Part shown: positions 1-10,200 of the stretch, in pieces | How positions within the stretch are numbered: the first letter of the stretch is position 1 | How the letters are laid out: each line of letters begins with the position of its first letter | Assembly: GCA_030998225.1 (NCBI GenBank) | Contig: JAPYXD010000718.1 | Span: 1,426,001-1,490,000, forward strand | Source: Diplolepis rosae | Lineage: Eukaryota; Arthropoda; Insecta; Hymenoptera; Diplolepididae | Reading direction: 5' to 3' | DNA length: 64,000 nucleotides | Notes under the pieces: generated by a model | The model's database searches: none | What the model saw: the letters and a program-made list of their open reading frames with translations, nothing else | Told to the model about the DNA's origin: nothing | Program-made: the position numbers and the translations under genes

Positions 1-90
1 GCCTTTGATCCTGACCTTACTTAAGGTCAGAGTCCGGAAATCTCGCGTATTACTTGGCCACTTTATAAAAATTCTTACACTCCTAAGAAC

Positions 91-136
91 TCGCGCATTA
101 CTTGGCCACTTTACTTTAAGTCAGAGTCCGGAAATC
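91..136 (+). repeat. Reference A monomer (46 bp)
   Basis: Core plus a 27 bp linker that begins TTTACTTTAAGTCAG and ends GTCCGGAAATC. Common variants are GTGAGAGTCC, GTTAGAGTAAG and a C for T at the first linker base. The tail TCAGAGTCC..GAAATC resembles the D tail TCATGAGGTCCATTGAAC, which suggests A and D share an ancestor. Its length is not a multiple of three, so it shifts any reading frame that crosses it. Confidence 0.93.
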
Positions 137-230
137 TCGCGTATTAGTTGGCCACTTTATAACAATTCTTATACTCCTAAGAACTCGCGCATTACTTGGC
201 CACTTTACTTTAAGTCAGAGTCCGGAGATC

Positions 231-278
231 TCGCGTATTACTTGGCCACTTTAGAAAAATTCTGATACTCCTATGAAT
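231..278 (+). repeat. Reference B2 monomer (48 bp)
   Basis: Core TTACTTGGCCAC followed by a TTTAGAAAAATTC linker ending CTCCTATGAAT, so it too forms GAATTC with the next core. It usually precedes C, C' or A'. This copy carries the TCTGATACTCC variant, which is shared by copies near 2.99, 8.56, 22.97, 43.56, 45.06, 46.29 and 59.65 kb and so marks related blocks. Confidence 0.9.
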
Positions 279-324
279 TCGCGTATTACTTGGCCACCTT
301 ACTTAAAGTCAGAGTCCGAAAATC
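279..324 (+). repeat. Reference A' monomer (46 bp)
   Basis: Variant of A whose linker starts CCTTACTTAAAGTCAG in place of TTTACTTTAAGTCAG. It usually follows B2, C' or D. After D the core is altered to CTTGATCAC or CTCGATCAC. This post-D form is the likely parent of the E element. Many copies carry GAGTTCGG in place of GAGTCCGG. Confidence 0.9.
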
Positions 325-372
325 TCGCGTATTAGTTGGCCACTTTATAACAATTCTTATACTCCTAAGAAT

Positions 373-417
373 TCGCGCATTACTTGGCCACTCTTTTCAG
401 GACAGGCTTCGTCTAAC
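373..417 (+). repeat. Reference C monomer (45 bp)
   Basis: Linker starts TCTTTTCAGGACAGGC and ends TTCGTCTAAC. It is followed by a D monomer. The end of C plus the next core gives the CENP-B-box-like string at 407-423. Other C copies read CAGGACAGACTTCGTTTAAC. Confidence 0.92.
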
Positions 418-423
418 TCGCGT
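407..423 (+). other. CENP-B-box-like string at C/core junction (example)
   Basis: CTTCGTCTAACTCGCGT matches the essential positions of the mammalian CENP-B box (NTTCGNNNNANNCGGGN) at 8 of 9 sites; the third base of the CGGG block is C. Most C and C' monomers ending TCTAAC or TTTAAC give the same score; those ending TTTATC lose one more. The resemblance is seen directly; binding is not shown, and half of the match comes from the fixed core. Confidence 0.4.
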
Positions 424-471
424 ATTACGAGGCCACTTATGTATTTATATCAGTCATGAGGTCCATTGAAC
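418..471 (+). repeat. Reference D monomer (54 bp)
   Basis: Longest monomer. Its own core is CGAGGCCAC or CGAGACCAC in place of CTTGGCCAC, a change seen almost only before D linkers. The linker contains TTATGTATTTATATCA. Its second half varies with the next element: TCAGTCATGAGGTCC or TCATTCATGAGGTCC before A', TCAGTCCTGTGGTCC before C', and TCAGTCCTGTGGCCC before E (D4). Confidence 0.92.
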
Positions 472-517
472 TTGCGCATTACTTGATCACCTTACTTTAA
501 GTCAGAGTCCGAAAATC

Positions 518-565
518 TCGCGTATTAGTTGGCCACTTTATAACAATTCTTATACTCCTAACAAT
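518..565 (+). repeat. Reference B1 monomer (48 bp)
   Basis: Core with G in TTAGTTGGCCAC, then a linker starting TTTATAACAATTC and ending in CTCCTAACAAT or CTCCTAAGAAT. The G core and the TATAAC linker occur together almost without exception, so the pair behaves as one subfamily. When the monomer ends GAAT, an EcoRI site (GAATTC) forms across the junction with the next core. Confidence 0.92.
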
Positions 566-610
566 TCGCGCATTACTTGGCCACTCTTTTCAAGACAGAC
601 TTCGTTTAAC
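566..610 (+). repeat. Reference C' monomer (45 bp)
   Basis: Variant of C with TCAAGACAGAC in place of TCAGGACAGGC. It ends TTCGTTTAAC, TTCGCTTAAC or TTCGTTTATC. The TTTATC form precedes B3 or A', the TTTAAC form precedes B3 or D. This copy precedes the unusual core TAGCATATTACTTGTTCAC at 611. Confidence 0.9.
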
Positions 611-888
611 TAGCATATTACTTGTTCACTTATAAAAATTCTTATAATCCTAACAATTCGCGCATAACTTGGCCACTCTTTTCAAGACAGACTTCGCTTA
701 ACTCGCGTATTACTTGGCCCCTTATAAAAATTCTTACACTCCTAAGAACTCGCGCATTACTTGGCCACTTTACTTTAAGTCAGAGTCCGGAAATCTCGCG
801 TATTACATGGCCACTTTAGAAAAATTCTTATACTCCTAAGAATTCGCGCATTACTTGGCCACTCTTTTCAAGACAGACTTCGTTTAAC

Positions 889-935
889 TCGCGTATTACT
901 TGGCCACTTATAAAAATTCTTATACTCCTAAGAAC
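889..935 (+). repeat. Reference B3 monomer (47 bp)
   Basis: One base shorter than B1 and B2: the linker starts TTATAAAAATTC and ends CTCCTAAGAAC. It typically follows C' and precedes A. B3 plus A totals 93 bp, a multiple of three, which explains the longest stop-free stretches in B3-A rich regions. A CTTGGCCCC core variant paired with TTACACTCC is seen in several B3 copies (712, 3446, 5855, 37341, 55079). Confidence 0.9.
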
Positions 936-1027
936 TCGCGCATTACTTGGCCACTTTACTTTAAGTCAGAGTCCGGAAATCTCGCGCATTACTTGGCCAC
1001 TTTACTGTAAGTCAGAGTCCGGAAATC

Positions 1028-1075
1028 TCACGTATTACTTGGCCACTTGATAAAAATTCTAATACTCCTAAGAAT
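1028..1075 (+). repeat. Reference B4 monomer (48 bp)
   Basis: Core starts TCACG in place of TCGCG, and the linker reads TTGATAAAAATTCTAATACTCC. It nearly always follows two A monomers and precedes a C-D4-E string, so its place in the 13- and 16-monomer cassettes is fixed. The TCACG change is the transition expected of CpG decay, but here it is inherited by a whole subfamily. Confidence 0.88.
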
Positions 1076-1174
1076 TCGCGCATTACTTGGCCACTCTTTT
1101 CAGGAAAGACTTCGTTTAACTCGCGTATTACGAGACCACTTATGTATTTATATCAGTCCTGTGGCCCATTGAAC

Positions 1175-1206
1175 CTGACCTTACTTAAGGTCAGAGTCCG
1201 GAAATC
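1175..1206 (+). repeat. E element: core-less A monomer with perfect hairpin
   Basis: After a D4 monomer the expected A' monomer has lost 14 bp including the core, leaving 32 bp. The first 20 bp, CTGACCTTACTTAAGGTCAG, form an 8 bp perfect stem with a 4 base loop. Copies start at 11, 1175, 1772, 2741, 3905, 4502, 5145, 6314, 6911, 7648, 10689, 11286, 11837, 13195, 13791, 14775, 15373, 16110, 17791, 19341, 20327, 23603, 24200, 24751, 28570, 29166, 30524, 31262, 32000, 32737, 34511, 37799, 38397, 39664, 42140, 43126, 44624, 48045, 48817, 50039, 51309, 52488, 54462, 56149, 56746, 60515, 61112, 61957 and 62323. The stem is broken only at 19341, 32000, 48817 and 60515. Found by eye, so a few may be missed. 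Confidence 0.92.
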
Positions 1207-2740
1207 TCGCGTATTACTTGGCCACTTTATAACAATTCTTATACTCCTAACAATTCGCGCATTACTTGGACACTCTTTTCAAGACAGACTTCGTTTAACT
1301 CGCGTATTACTTGGCCACTTATAAAAATTCTTATACTCCTAAGAACTCGCGCATTACTCGGCCACTTTACTTTAAGTTAGAGTAAGAAAATCTCGCGTAT
1401 TAGTTGGCCACTTTAAAACAATTCTTATACTCCTAACAATTCCCGCATAACTTGGCCACTCTTTTCAAGACAGACTTCGCTTAACTCGCGTATTACTTGG
1501 CCACTTATAAAAATTCTTATACTCCTAAGAACTCGCGCATTACTTGGCCACTTTACTTTCAGTCAGAGTCCGGAAATCTCGCGCATTACTTGGCCACTTT
1601 ACTTTAAGTCAGAGTCCGGAAATCTCACGTATTACTTGGCCACTTGATAAAAATTCTAATACTCCTAACAATTCGCGCATTACTTGGCCACTCTTTTCAG
1701 GACAGACTTCGTTTAACTCGCGTATTACGAGACCACTTATGTATTTATATCAGTCCTGTGGCCCATTGAACCTGACCTTACTTAAGGTCAGAGTCCGGAA
1801 ATCTCGCGTATTACTTGGCCACTTTAGAAAAATTCTTATACTCTTAAGAATTCGCGCATTACTTGGCCACCTTATTTAAAGTCAGAGTCCGGAAATCTCG
1901 AGTATTACTTGGCCACTTTAGAAAAATTCTTATACTCCTATGAATTCGCGTATTACTTGGCCACTCTTTTCAAGACAGCCTTTGTTTATCCCGCGTATTA
2001 CTTGGCCATCTTACTTAAAGTCAGAGTTCGGAAATCTCGCGTATTAGTTGGCCACTTTATAACAATTCTTATACTCCTAACAATTCGCGCATTACTTGGA
2101 CACTCTTTTCAAGACAGACTTCGTTTAACTCGCGTATTACTTGGCCACTTATAAAAATTCTTATACTCCTAAGAACTCGCGCATTACTCGGCCACTTTAC
2201 TTTAAGTTAGAGTAAGAAAATCTCGCGTATTAGTTGGCCACTTTAAAACAATTCTTATACTCCTAACAATTCGCGCATAACTTGGCCACTCATTTCAAGA
2301 CAGACTTCGTTTATCTCGCGTATTACTTGGCCACCTTACTTAAAGTCAGAGTTCGGAAATCTCGCGTATTAGTTGGCCACTTTATAACAATTCTTATACT
2401 CCTAACAATTCCCGCATAACTTGGCCACTCTTTTCAAGACAGACTTCGCTTAACTCGCGTATTACTTGGCCACTTATAAAAATTCTAATACTCCTAAGAA
2501 TTCGCGCATTACTTGGCCACTTTACTTTAAGTCAGAGTCCGGAAATCTCGCGCATTACTTGGCCACTTTACTTAAAGTCAGAGTCCGGAAATCTCACGCA
2601 TTACTTGGCCACTTGATAAAAATTCTAATACTCCTAACAATTCGCGCATTACTTGGCCACTCTTTTCAGGACAGACTTCGTTTAACTCGCGTATTACGAG
2701 ACCACTTATGTATTTATGTCAGTCCTGTGGCCCATTGAAC

Positions 2741-5144
2741 CTGACCTTACTTAAGGTCAGAGTCCGGAAATCTCGCGTATTAGTTGGCCACTTTATAACA
2801 ATCCTTATAGTCCTTAGAACTCGCGCATTACTTGGCCACTTTACTTTAAGTCAGAGTCCGGAAATCTCGCGTATTAGTTGGCCACTTTATAACAATTCTT
2901 ATACTCCTAAGAACTCGCGCATTACTTGGCCACTTTACTTTAAGTCAGAGTCCGGAGATCTCGCGTATTACTTGGCCACTTTAGAAAAATTCTGATACTC
3001 CTATGAATTCGCGTATTACTTGGCCACCTTACTTTAAGTCAGAGTCCGAAAATCTCGCGTATTAGTTGGCCACTTTATAACAATTCTTATACTCCTAAGA
3101 ATTCGCGCATTACTTGGCCACTCTTTTCAGGACAGGCTTCGTCTAACTCGCGTATTACGAGGCCACTTATGTATTTATATCAGTCATGAGGTCCATTGAA
3201 CTCGCGCATTACCTGATCACCTTACTTTAAGACAGAGTCCGAAAATCTCGCGTATTAGTTGGCCACTTTATAACAATTCTTATACTCCTAACAATTCGCG
3301 CATTACTTGGCCACACTTTTCAAGACAGACTTCGCTTAACTAGCATATTACTTGTTCACTTATAAAAATTCTTATACTCCTAACAATTCGCGCATAACTT
3401 GGCCACTCTTTTCAAGACAGACTTCGCTTAACTCGCGTATTACTTGGCCCCTTATAAAAATTCTTACACTCCTAAGAACTCGCGCATTACTTGGCCACTT
3501 TACTTTAAGTCAGAGTCCGGAAATCTCGCGTATTACTTGGCCACTTTAGAAAAATTCTTATACTCCTAAGAATTCGCGCATTACTTGGCCACTCTTTTCA
3601 AGACAGACTTCGCTTAACTCGCGTATTACTTGGCCCCTTATAAAAATTCTTACACTCCTAAGAACTCGCGCATTACTTGGCCACTTTACTTTAAGTCAGA
3701 GTCCGGAAATCTCGCGCATTACTTGGCCACTTTACTTTAAGTCAGAGTCCGGAAATCTCTCGTATTACTTGGCCACTTGATAAAAATTCTAATACTCCTA
3801 AGAATTCGCGCATTACTTGGCCACTCTTTTCAGGACAGACTTCGTTTAGCCCGCGTATTACGAGACCACTTATGTATTTATATCAGTCCTGTGGCCCATT
3901 GAACCTGACCTTACTTAAGGTCAGAGTCCGGAAATCTCGCGTATTAGTTGGCCACTTTATAACAAATCTTATACTCCTAACAATTCGCGCATTACTTGGA
4001 AACTCTTTTCAAGACAGACTTCGTTTAACTCGCGTATTACTTGGCCTCTTATAAAAATTCTTATACTCCTAAGAACTCGCGCATTACTTGGCCACTTTAC
4101 TTTAAGTCAGAGTAAGAAAATCTCGCGTATTAGTTGGCCACTTTAAAACAATTCTTATACTCCTAACAATTCCCGCATTACTTGGCCACTCTTTTCAACG
4201 CAGACGACGGTTTTCTCGCGTATTACTTGGCCACTTATAAAAATTCTTATACTCCTAAGAACTCGCGCATTACTTGGCCACTTTACTTTAAGTCAGAGTC
4301 CGGAAATCTCGCGTATTAGTTGGCCACTTTACTTTAAGTCAGAGTCCGGAAATCTCACGTATTACTTGGCCACTTGATAAAAATTCTAATACTCCTAAGA
4401 ATTCGCGCATTACTTGGCCACTCTTTTCAGGACAGACTTCGTTTAACTCGCGTATTACGAGACCACTTATGTATTTATATCAGTCCTGTGGCCCATTGAA
4501 CCTGACCTTACTTAAGGTCAGAGTCCGGAAATCTCGCGTATTACTTGGCCACTTTAGAAAAATTCTTATACTCCTATGAATTCGCGTATTACTTGGCCAC
4601 TCTTTTCAAGACAGCCTTTGTTTATCCCGCGTATTACTTGGCCACCTTACTTAAAGTCAGAGTCCGAAAATCTCGCGTATTAGTTGGCCACTTTATAACA
4701 ATTCTTATACTCCTAACAATTCGCGCATTACTTGGACACTCTTTTCAAGACAGACTTCGTTTAACTCGCGTATTACTTGGCCACTTATAAAAATTCTTAT
4801 ACTCCTAAGAACTCGCGCATTACTTTGCCACTTTACTTTAAGTCAGAGTAAGGAAATCTCGCGTATTAGTTGGCCACTTTAAAACAATTCTTATACTCCT
4901 AACAATTCGCGCATAACTTGGCCACTCATTTCAAGACAGACTTCGTTTATCTCGCGTATTACTTGGCCACCTTACTTAAAGTCAGAGTTCGGAAATCTCG
5001 CGTATTAGTTGGCCACTTTATAACAATTCTTATACTCCTAAGAATTCGCGCATTACTTGGCCACTCTTTTCAGGACAGGCTTCGTTTAACTCGCGTATTA
5101 CGAGACCACTTATGTATTTATGTCAGTCCTGTGGCCCATTGAAC
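2741..5144 (+). repeat. Superunit copy 2 (2,404 bp)
   Basis: Same order as copy 1 but shorter by 94 bp (one A-B pair missing near 4.54 kb) and by a further ~232 bp near 5.0 kb. Both losses are whole-monomer sums, as expected of unequal exchange in register. The TAGCATATTA marker lies at 3341. At 4191-4216 a C' linker carries a cluster of changes (AACGCAGACGACGG). Confidence 0.87.
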
Positions 5145-7647
5145 CTGACCTTACTTAAGGTCAGAGTCCGGAAATCTCGCGTATTAGTTGGCCACTTTAT
5201 AACAATCCTTATAGTCCTAAGAACTCGCGCATTACTTGGCCACTTTACTTTAAGTCAGAGTCCGGAAATCTCGCGTATTACTTGGCCACTTTAGAAAAAT
5301 TCTTATACTCCTAAGAACTCGAGCATTACTTTGCCACTTTACTTTAAGTCAGAGTCCGGAAATCTCGAGTATTACTGGGACACTTTAGAATAATTCTTAT
5401 ACTCCTATGAATTGGCGTATTACTTGGCCACTCTTTTCAGGACAGGCTTCGTCTAACTCGCGTATTACGAGGACACTTATGTATTTATATCATTCATGAG
5501 GTCCATTGAACTCGCGCATTACTCGATCACCTTACTTAAAGTCAGAGTCGGGAAATCTCGCGGATTAGTTGGCCACTGTAGAAAAATTCTTATACTCCTA
5601 TGAATTCGCGTATTACTTGGCCGCTCTTTTCAAGACAGACTTTGTTTAACTCGCGTATTACGAGGCCACTCATGTATTTATATCAGTCCTGTGGTCCATT
5701 GAACTCGCGCATTACTTGGCCACTCTTTTCAAGACAGACTTCGTTTAACTAGCATATTACTTGTTCACTTATAAAAATTCTTATACTCCTAACAATTCGC
5801 GCATAACTTGGCCACTCTTTTCAAGACAGACTTCGCTTAACTCGCGTATTACTTGGCCCCTTATAAAAATTCTTACACTCCTAAGAACTCGCGCATTACT
5901 TGGCCACTTTACTTTAAGTCAGAGTCCGGAAATCTCGCGTATTACTTGGCCACTTTAGAAAAATTCTTATAATCCTAAGAATTCGCGCATTACTTGGCCA
6001 CTCTTTTCAAGACAGACTGCGTTTAACTCGCGTATTACTTGGCCACTTATAAAAATTCTTATACTCCTAAGAACTCGCGCATTACTTGGCCACTTTACTT
6101 TAAGTCAGAGTCCGGAAATCTCGCGCATTATTTGGCCACTTTACTCTAAGTCAGAGTCCGGAAATCTCACGTATTACTTGGCCACTTGATAAAAATTCTA
6201 ATACTCCTAACAATTCGCGCATTACTTGGCCACTCTTTTCAGGACAGACTTCGTTTAACTCGCGTATTACGAGACCACTTATGTATTTATATCAGTCCTG
6301 TGGCCCATTGAACCTGACCTTACTTAAGGTCAGAGTCCGGAAATCTCGCGTATTACTTGGCCACTTTATAACAATTCTTATACTCCTAACAATTCGCGCA
6401 TTACTTGGACACTCTTTTCAAGACAGACTTCGTTTAACTCGCGTATTACTTGGCCACTTATAAAAATTCTTATACTCCTAAGAACTCGCGCATTACTCGG
6501 CCACTTTACTTTAAGTTAGAGTAAGAAAATCTCGCGTATTAGTTGGCCACTTTAAAACAATTCTTATACTCCTAACAATTCCCGCATAACTTGGCCACTC
6601 TTTTCAAGACAGACTTCGCTTAACTCGCGTATTACTTGGCCACTTATAAAAATTCTTATACTCCTAAGAACTCGCGCATTACTTGGCCACTTTACTTTAA
6701 GTCAGAGTCCGGAAATCTCGCGCATTACTTGGCCACTTTACTTTAAGTCAGAGTCCGGAAATCTCACGTATTACTTGGCCACTTGATAAAAATTCTAATA
6801 CTCCTAACAATTCGCGCATTACTTGGACACTCTTTTCAGGACAGACTTCGTTTAACTCGCGTATTACGAGACCACTTATGTATTTATATCAGTCCTGTGG
6901 CCCATTGAACCTGACCTTACTTAAGGTCAGAGTCCGGAAATCTCGCGTATTACTTGGCCACTTTAGAAAAATTATTATACTCTTAAGAATTCGCGCATTA
7001 CTTGGCCACCTTATTTAAAGTCAGAGTCCGGAAATCTCGAGTATTACTTGGCCACTTTAGAAAAATTCTTATACTCCTATGAATTCGTGTATTACTTGGC
7101 CACTCTTTTCAAGACAGCCTTTGTTTATCCCGCGTATTACTTGGCCATCTTACTTAAAGTCAGAGTTCGGAAATCTCGCGTATTAGTTGGCCACTTTATA
7201 ACAATTCTTATACTCCTAACAATTCGCGCATTACTTGGACACTCTTTTCAAGACAGACTTCGTTTAACTCGCGTATTACTTGGCCACTTATAAAAATTCT
7301 TATACTCCTAAGAACTCGCGCATAACTTGGCCACTTTACTTTAAGTTAGAGTAAGAAAATCTCGCGTATTAGTTGGCCACTTTAAAACAATTCTTATACT
7401 CCTAACAATTCGCGCATAACTTGGCCACTCTTTTCAAGACAGACTTCGTTTATCTCGCGTATTACTTGGCCACCTTACTTAAAGTCAGAGTTCGGAAATC
7501 TCGCGTATTAGTTGGCCACTTTATAACAATTCTTATACTCCTAAGAATTCGCGCATTACTTGGCCACTCTTTTCAGGACAGGCTTCGTATAAATCGCGTA
7601 TTACGAGACCACTTATGTATTTATGTCAGTCCTGTGGCCCATTGAAC
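5145..7647 (+). repeat. Superunit copy 3 (2,503 bp)
   Basis: Aligns with copy 2 at +2,409 bp from about 3.3 kb on, then at +2,503 bp after the A-B pair absent from copy 2. The TAGCATATTA marker is at 5750. A 13-monomer cassette (6314-6910) is followed by a 16-monomer cassette (6911-7647). The 5.3-5.7 kb part has a different string, with TCGAGCATTACTTTGCC cores and a D-A-B-C-D3-C' run. Confidence 0.87.
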
Positions 7648-10200
7648 CTGACCTTACTTAAGGTCAGAGTCCGGAAATCTCGCGTATTAGTTGGCCACTT
7701 TATAACAATCCTTATAGTCCTAAGAACTCGCGCATTACTTGGCCACTTTACTTTAAGTCAGAGTCCGGAAATCTCGCGTATTACTTGGCCACTTTAGAAA
7801 CATTCTTATACTCCTAAGAACTCGAGCATTACTTTGCCACTTTACTTTAAGTCAGAGTCCGGAAATCTCGAGTATTACTTTGCCACTTTAGAAAAATTCT
7901 TATACTCCTATGAATTCGCGTATTACTTGGCCACCTTACTTAAAGTCAGAGTCCGAAAATCTCGCGTATTAGTTGGCCACTTTATAACAATTCTTATACT
8001 CCTAACAATTCGCGCATTACTTGGCCACTCTTTTCATGACAGGCTTCGTCTAACTCGCGTATTACGAGGCCACTTATGTATTTATATCAGTCATGAGGTC
8101 CATTGAACTTGCGCATTACTTGATCACCTTACTTTAAGTCAGAGTCCGAAAATCTCGCGTATTAGTTGGCCACGTTATAACAATTCTTATACTCCTAACA
8201 ATTCGCGCATTACTTGGCCACTCTTTTCAAGACAGACTTCGTTTAACTCGCGTATTACTTGGCCACTTATAAAAATTCTTATACTCCTAAGAACTCGCGC
8301 ATTACTTGGCCACTTTACTTTAAGTCAGAGTCCGGAAATCTCGCGGATTAGTTGGCCACTTATAAAAATTCTTATACTCCTAAGAACTCGCGCATTACTT
8401 GGCCACTTTACTTTAAGTGAGAGTCCGGAAATCTCGCGTATTAGTTGGCCACTTTATAACAATTCTTATACTCCTAAGAACTCGCGCATTACTTGGCCAC
8501 TTTACTTTAAGTCAGAGTCCGGAAATCTCACGTATTACTTGGCCACTTTAGAAAAATTCTGATACTCCTATGAATTCGCGTATTACTTGGCCACCTTACT
8601 TAAAGTCAGAGTCCGGAAATCTCGCGTATTACTTGGCCACTTTACTTTAAGTCAGAGTCCGGAAATCTCGCGTATTACTTGGCCACTTTAGAAAAATTCT
8701 TATACTCCTAAGAATTCGCGCATTACTTGGCCACTCTTTTCAAGACAGACTTCGCTTAACTCGCGTATTACTTGGCCACTTATAAAAATTCTTATACTCC
8801 TAAGAACTCGCGCATTACTTGGCCACTTTACTTTAAGTCAGAGTCCGGAAATCTCGCGCATTACTTGGCCACTTTACTTTAAGTCAGATTCCGGAAATCT
8901 CACGTATTACTTGGCCACTTGATAAAAATTCTAATACTCCTAAGAATTCGCGCATTACTTGGCCACTCTTTTTAAGACAGACTTCGTTTAACTCGCGTAT
9001 TAGTTGGCCACTTTATAACAATTCTTATACTCCTAAGAATTCGCGCATTATTTGGCCACTCTTTTCAGGACAGGCTTTGTCTAACTCGCGTATTACGAGG
9101 CCACTTATGTATTTATATCAGTCATGAGGTCCATTGAACTTGCTCATTACTTGATCACCTTACTTTAAGTCAGAGTCCGAAAATCTCGCGTATTAGTTGG
9201 CCACGTTATAACAATTCTTATACTCCTAACAATTCGCGCATTACTTGGCCACTCTTTTCAAGACAGACTTCGTTTAACTCGCGTATTACTTGGCCACTTA
9301 TAAAAATTCTTATACTCCTAAGAACTCGCGCATTACTTGGCCACTTTACTTTAAGTCAGAGTCCGGAAATCTCGCGGATTAGTTGGCCACTTATAAAAAT
9401 TCTTATACTCCTAAGAACTCGCGCATTACTTGGCCACTTTACTTTAAGTGAGAGTCCGGAAATCTCGCGTATTAGTTGGCCACTTTATAACAATTCTTAT
9501 ACTCCTAAGAACTCGCGCATTACTTGGCCACTTTACTTTAAGTCAGAGTCCGGAAATCTCACGTATTACTTGGCCACTTTAGAAAAATTCTTATACTTTT
9601 AAGAATTCGCGCATTACTTGGCCACCTTATTTAAAGTCAGAGTCCGGAAATCTCGAGTATTACTTGGCCACTTTAGAAAAATTCTTATACTCCTATGAAT
9701 TCGCGTATTACTTGGCCACTCTTTTCAAGACAGCCTTTGTTTATCCCGCGTATTACTTGGCCATCTTACTTAAAGTCAGAGTTCGGAAATCTCGCGTATT
9801 AGTTGGCCACTTTATAACAATTCTTATACTCCTAACAATTCGCGCATTACTTGGACACTCTTTTCAAGACAGACTTCGTTTAACTCGCGTATTACTTGGC
9901 CACTTATAAAAATTCTTATACTCCTAAGAACTCGCGCATTACTCGGCCACTTTACTTTAAGTTAGAGTAAGAAAATCTCGCGTATTAGTTGGCCACTTTA
10001 AAACAATTCTTATACTCCTAACAATTCGCGCATAACTTGGCCACTCATTTCAAGACAGACTTCGTTTATCTCGCGTATTACTTGGCCACCTTACTTAAAG
10101 TCAGAGTTCGGAAATCTCGCGTATTAGTTGGCCACTTTAAAACAATTCATATACTCCTAACAATTCGCGCATAACTTGGCCACTCATTTCAAGACAGACT
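7648..10200 (+). repeat. Superunit copy 4, with internal 1,031 bp duplication
   Basis: Begins like the other superunits but lacks E elements after 7648. The 605 bp at 7962-8566 recur at 8993-9597, offset exactly 1,031 bp, sharing rare variants: GTTGGCCACGTTATAAC, TCGCGGATTAGTTGGCC and AAGTGAGAGTCC. The end (9.6-10.2 kb) matches the B2-C'-A'-B1-C'-B3 part of the 16-monomer cassette. Confidence 0.87.

Larger units (their letters stand above)
373..565 (+). repeat. Reference C-D-A-B tetramer (193 bp)
   Basis: The monomers C (45), D (54), A (46) and B1 (48) follow one another without a gap. This string recurs through the window and appears as an immediate tandem duplicate near 43.68-44.06 kb, where successive TCATGAG motifs lie at 43754 and 43947, 193 bp apart. 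It can therefore be copied as a unit. Confidence 0.9.
1..2740 (+). repeat. Superunit copy 1 (2,730 bp)
   Basis: Runs from one E element to the next TATGTC-type D4/E. It contains A-B dimers, a C-D-A-B tetramer, the TAGCATATTAC core marker at 611, a 597 bp 13-monomer cassette (1175-1771) and a longer cassette to 2740. The flank before the first E is GCCTTTGATC, not CCCATTGAAC, a diverged copy. The next superunit matches at an offset of 2,730 bp up to about 1.8 kb. Confidence 0.88.

Noticed and set aside
418..471. TATTTATAT in D monomers as a TATA box
   Set aside because: It is an AT-rich linker present in every D copy, with no other promoter element or gene near it.
1175..1194. E hairpin as a transcription terminator
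   Set aside because: The stem is only 8 bp with no U-run after it, there are no genes upstream, and it sits in dozens of satellite copies.
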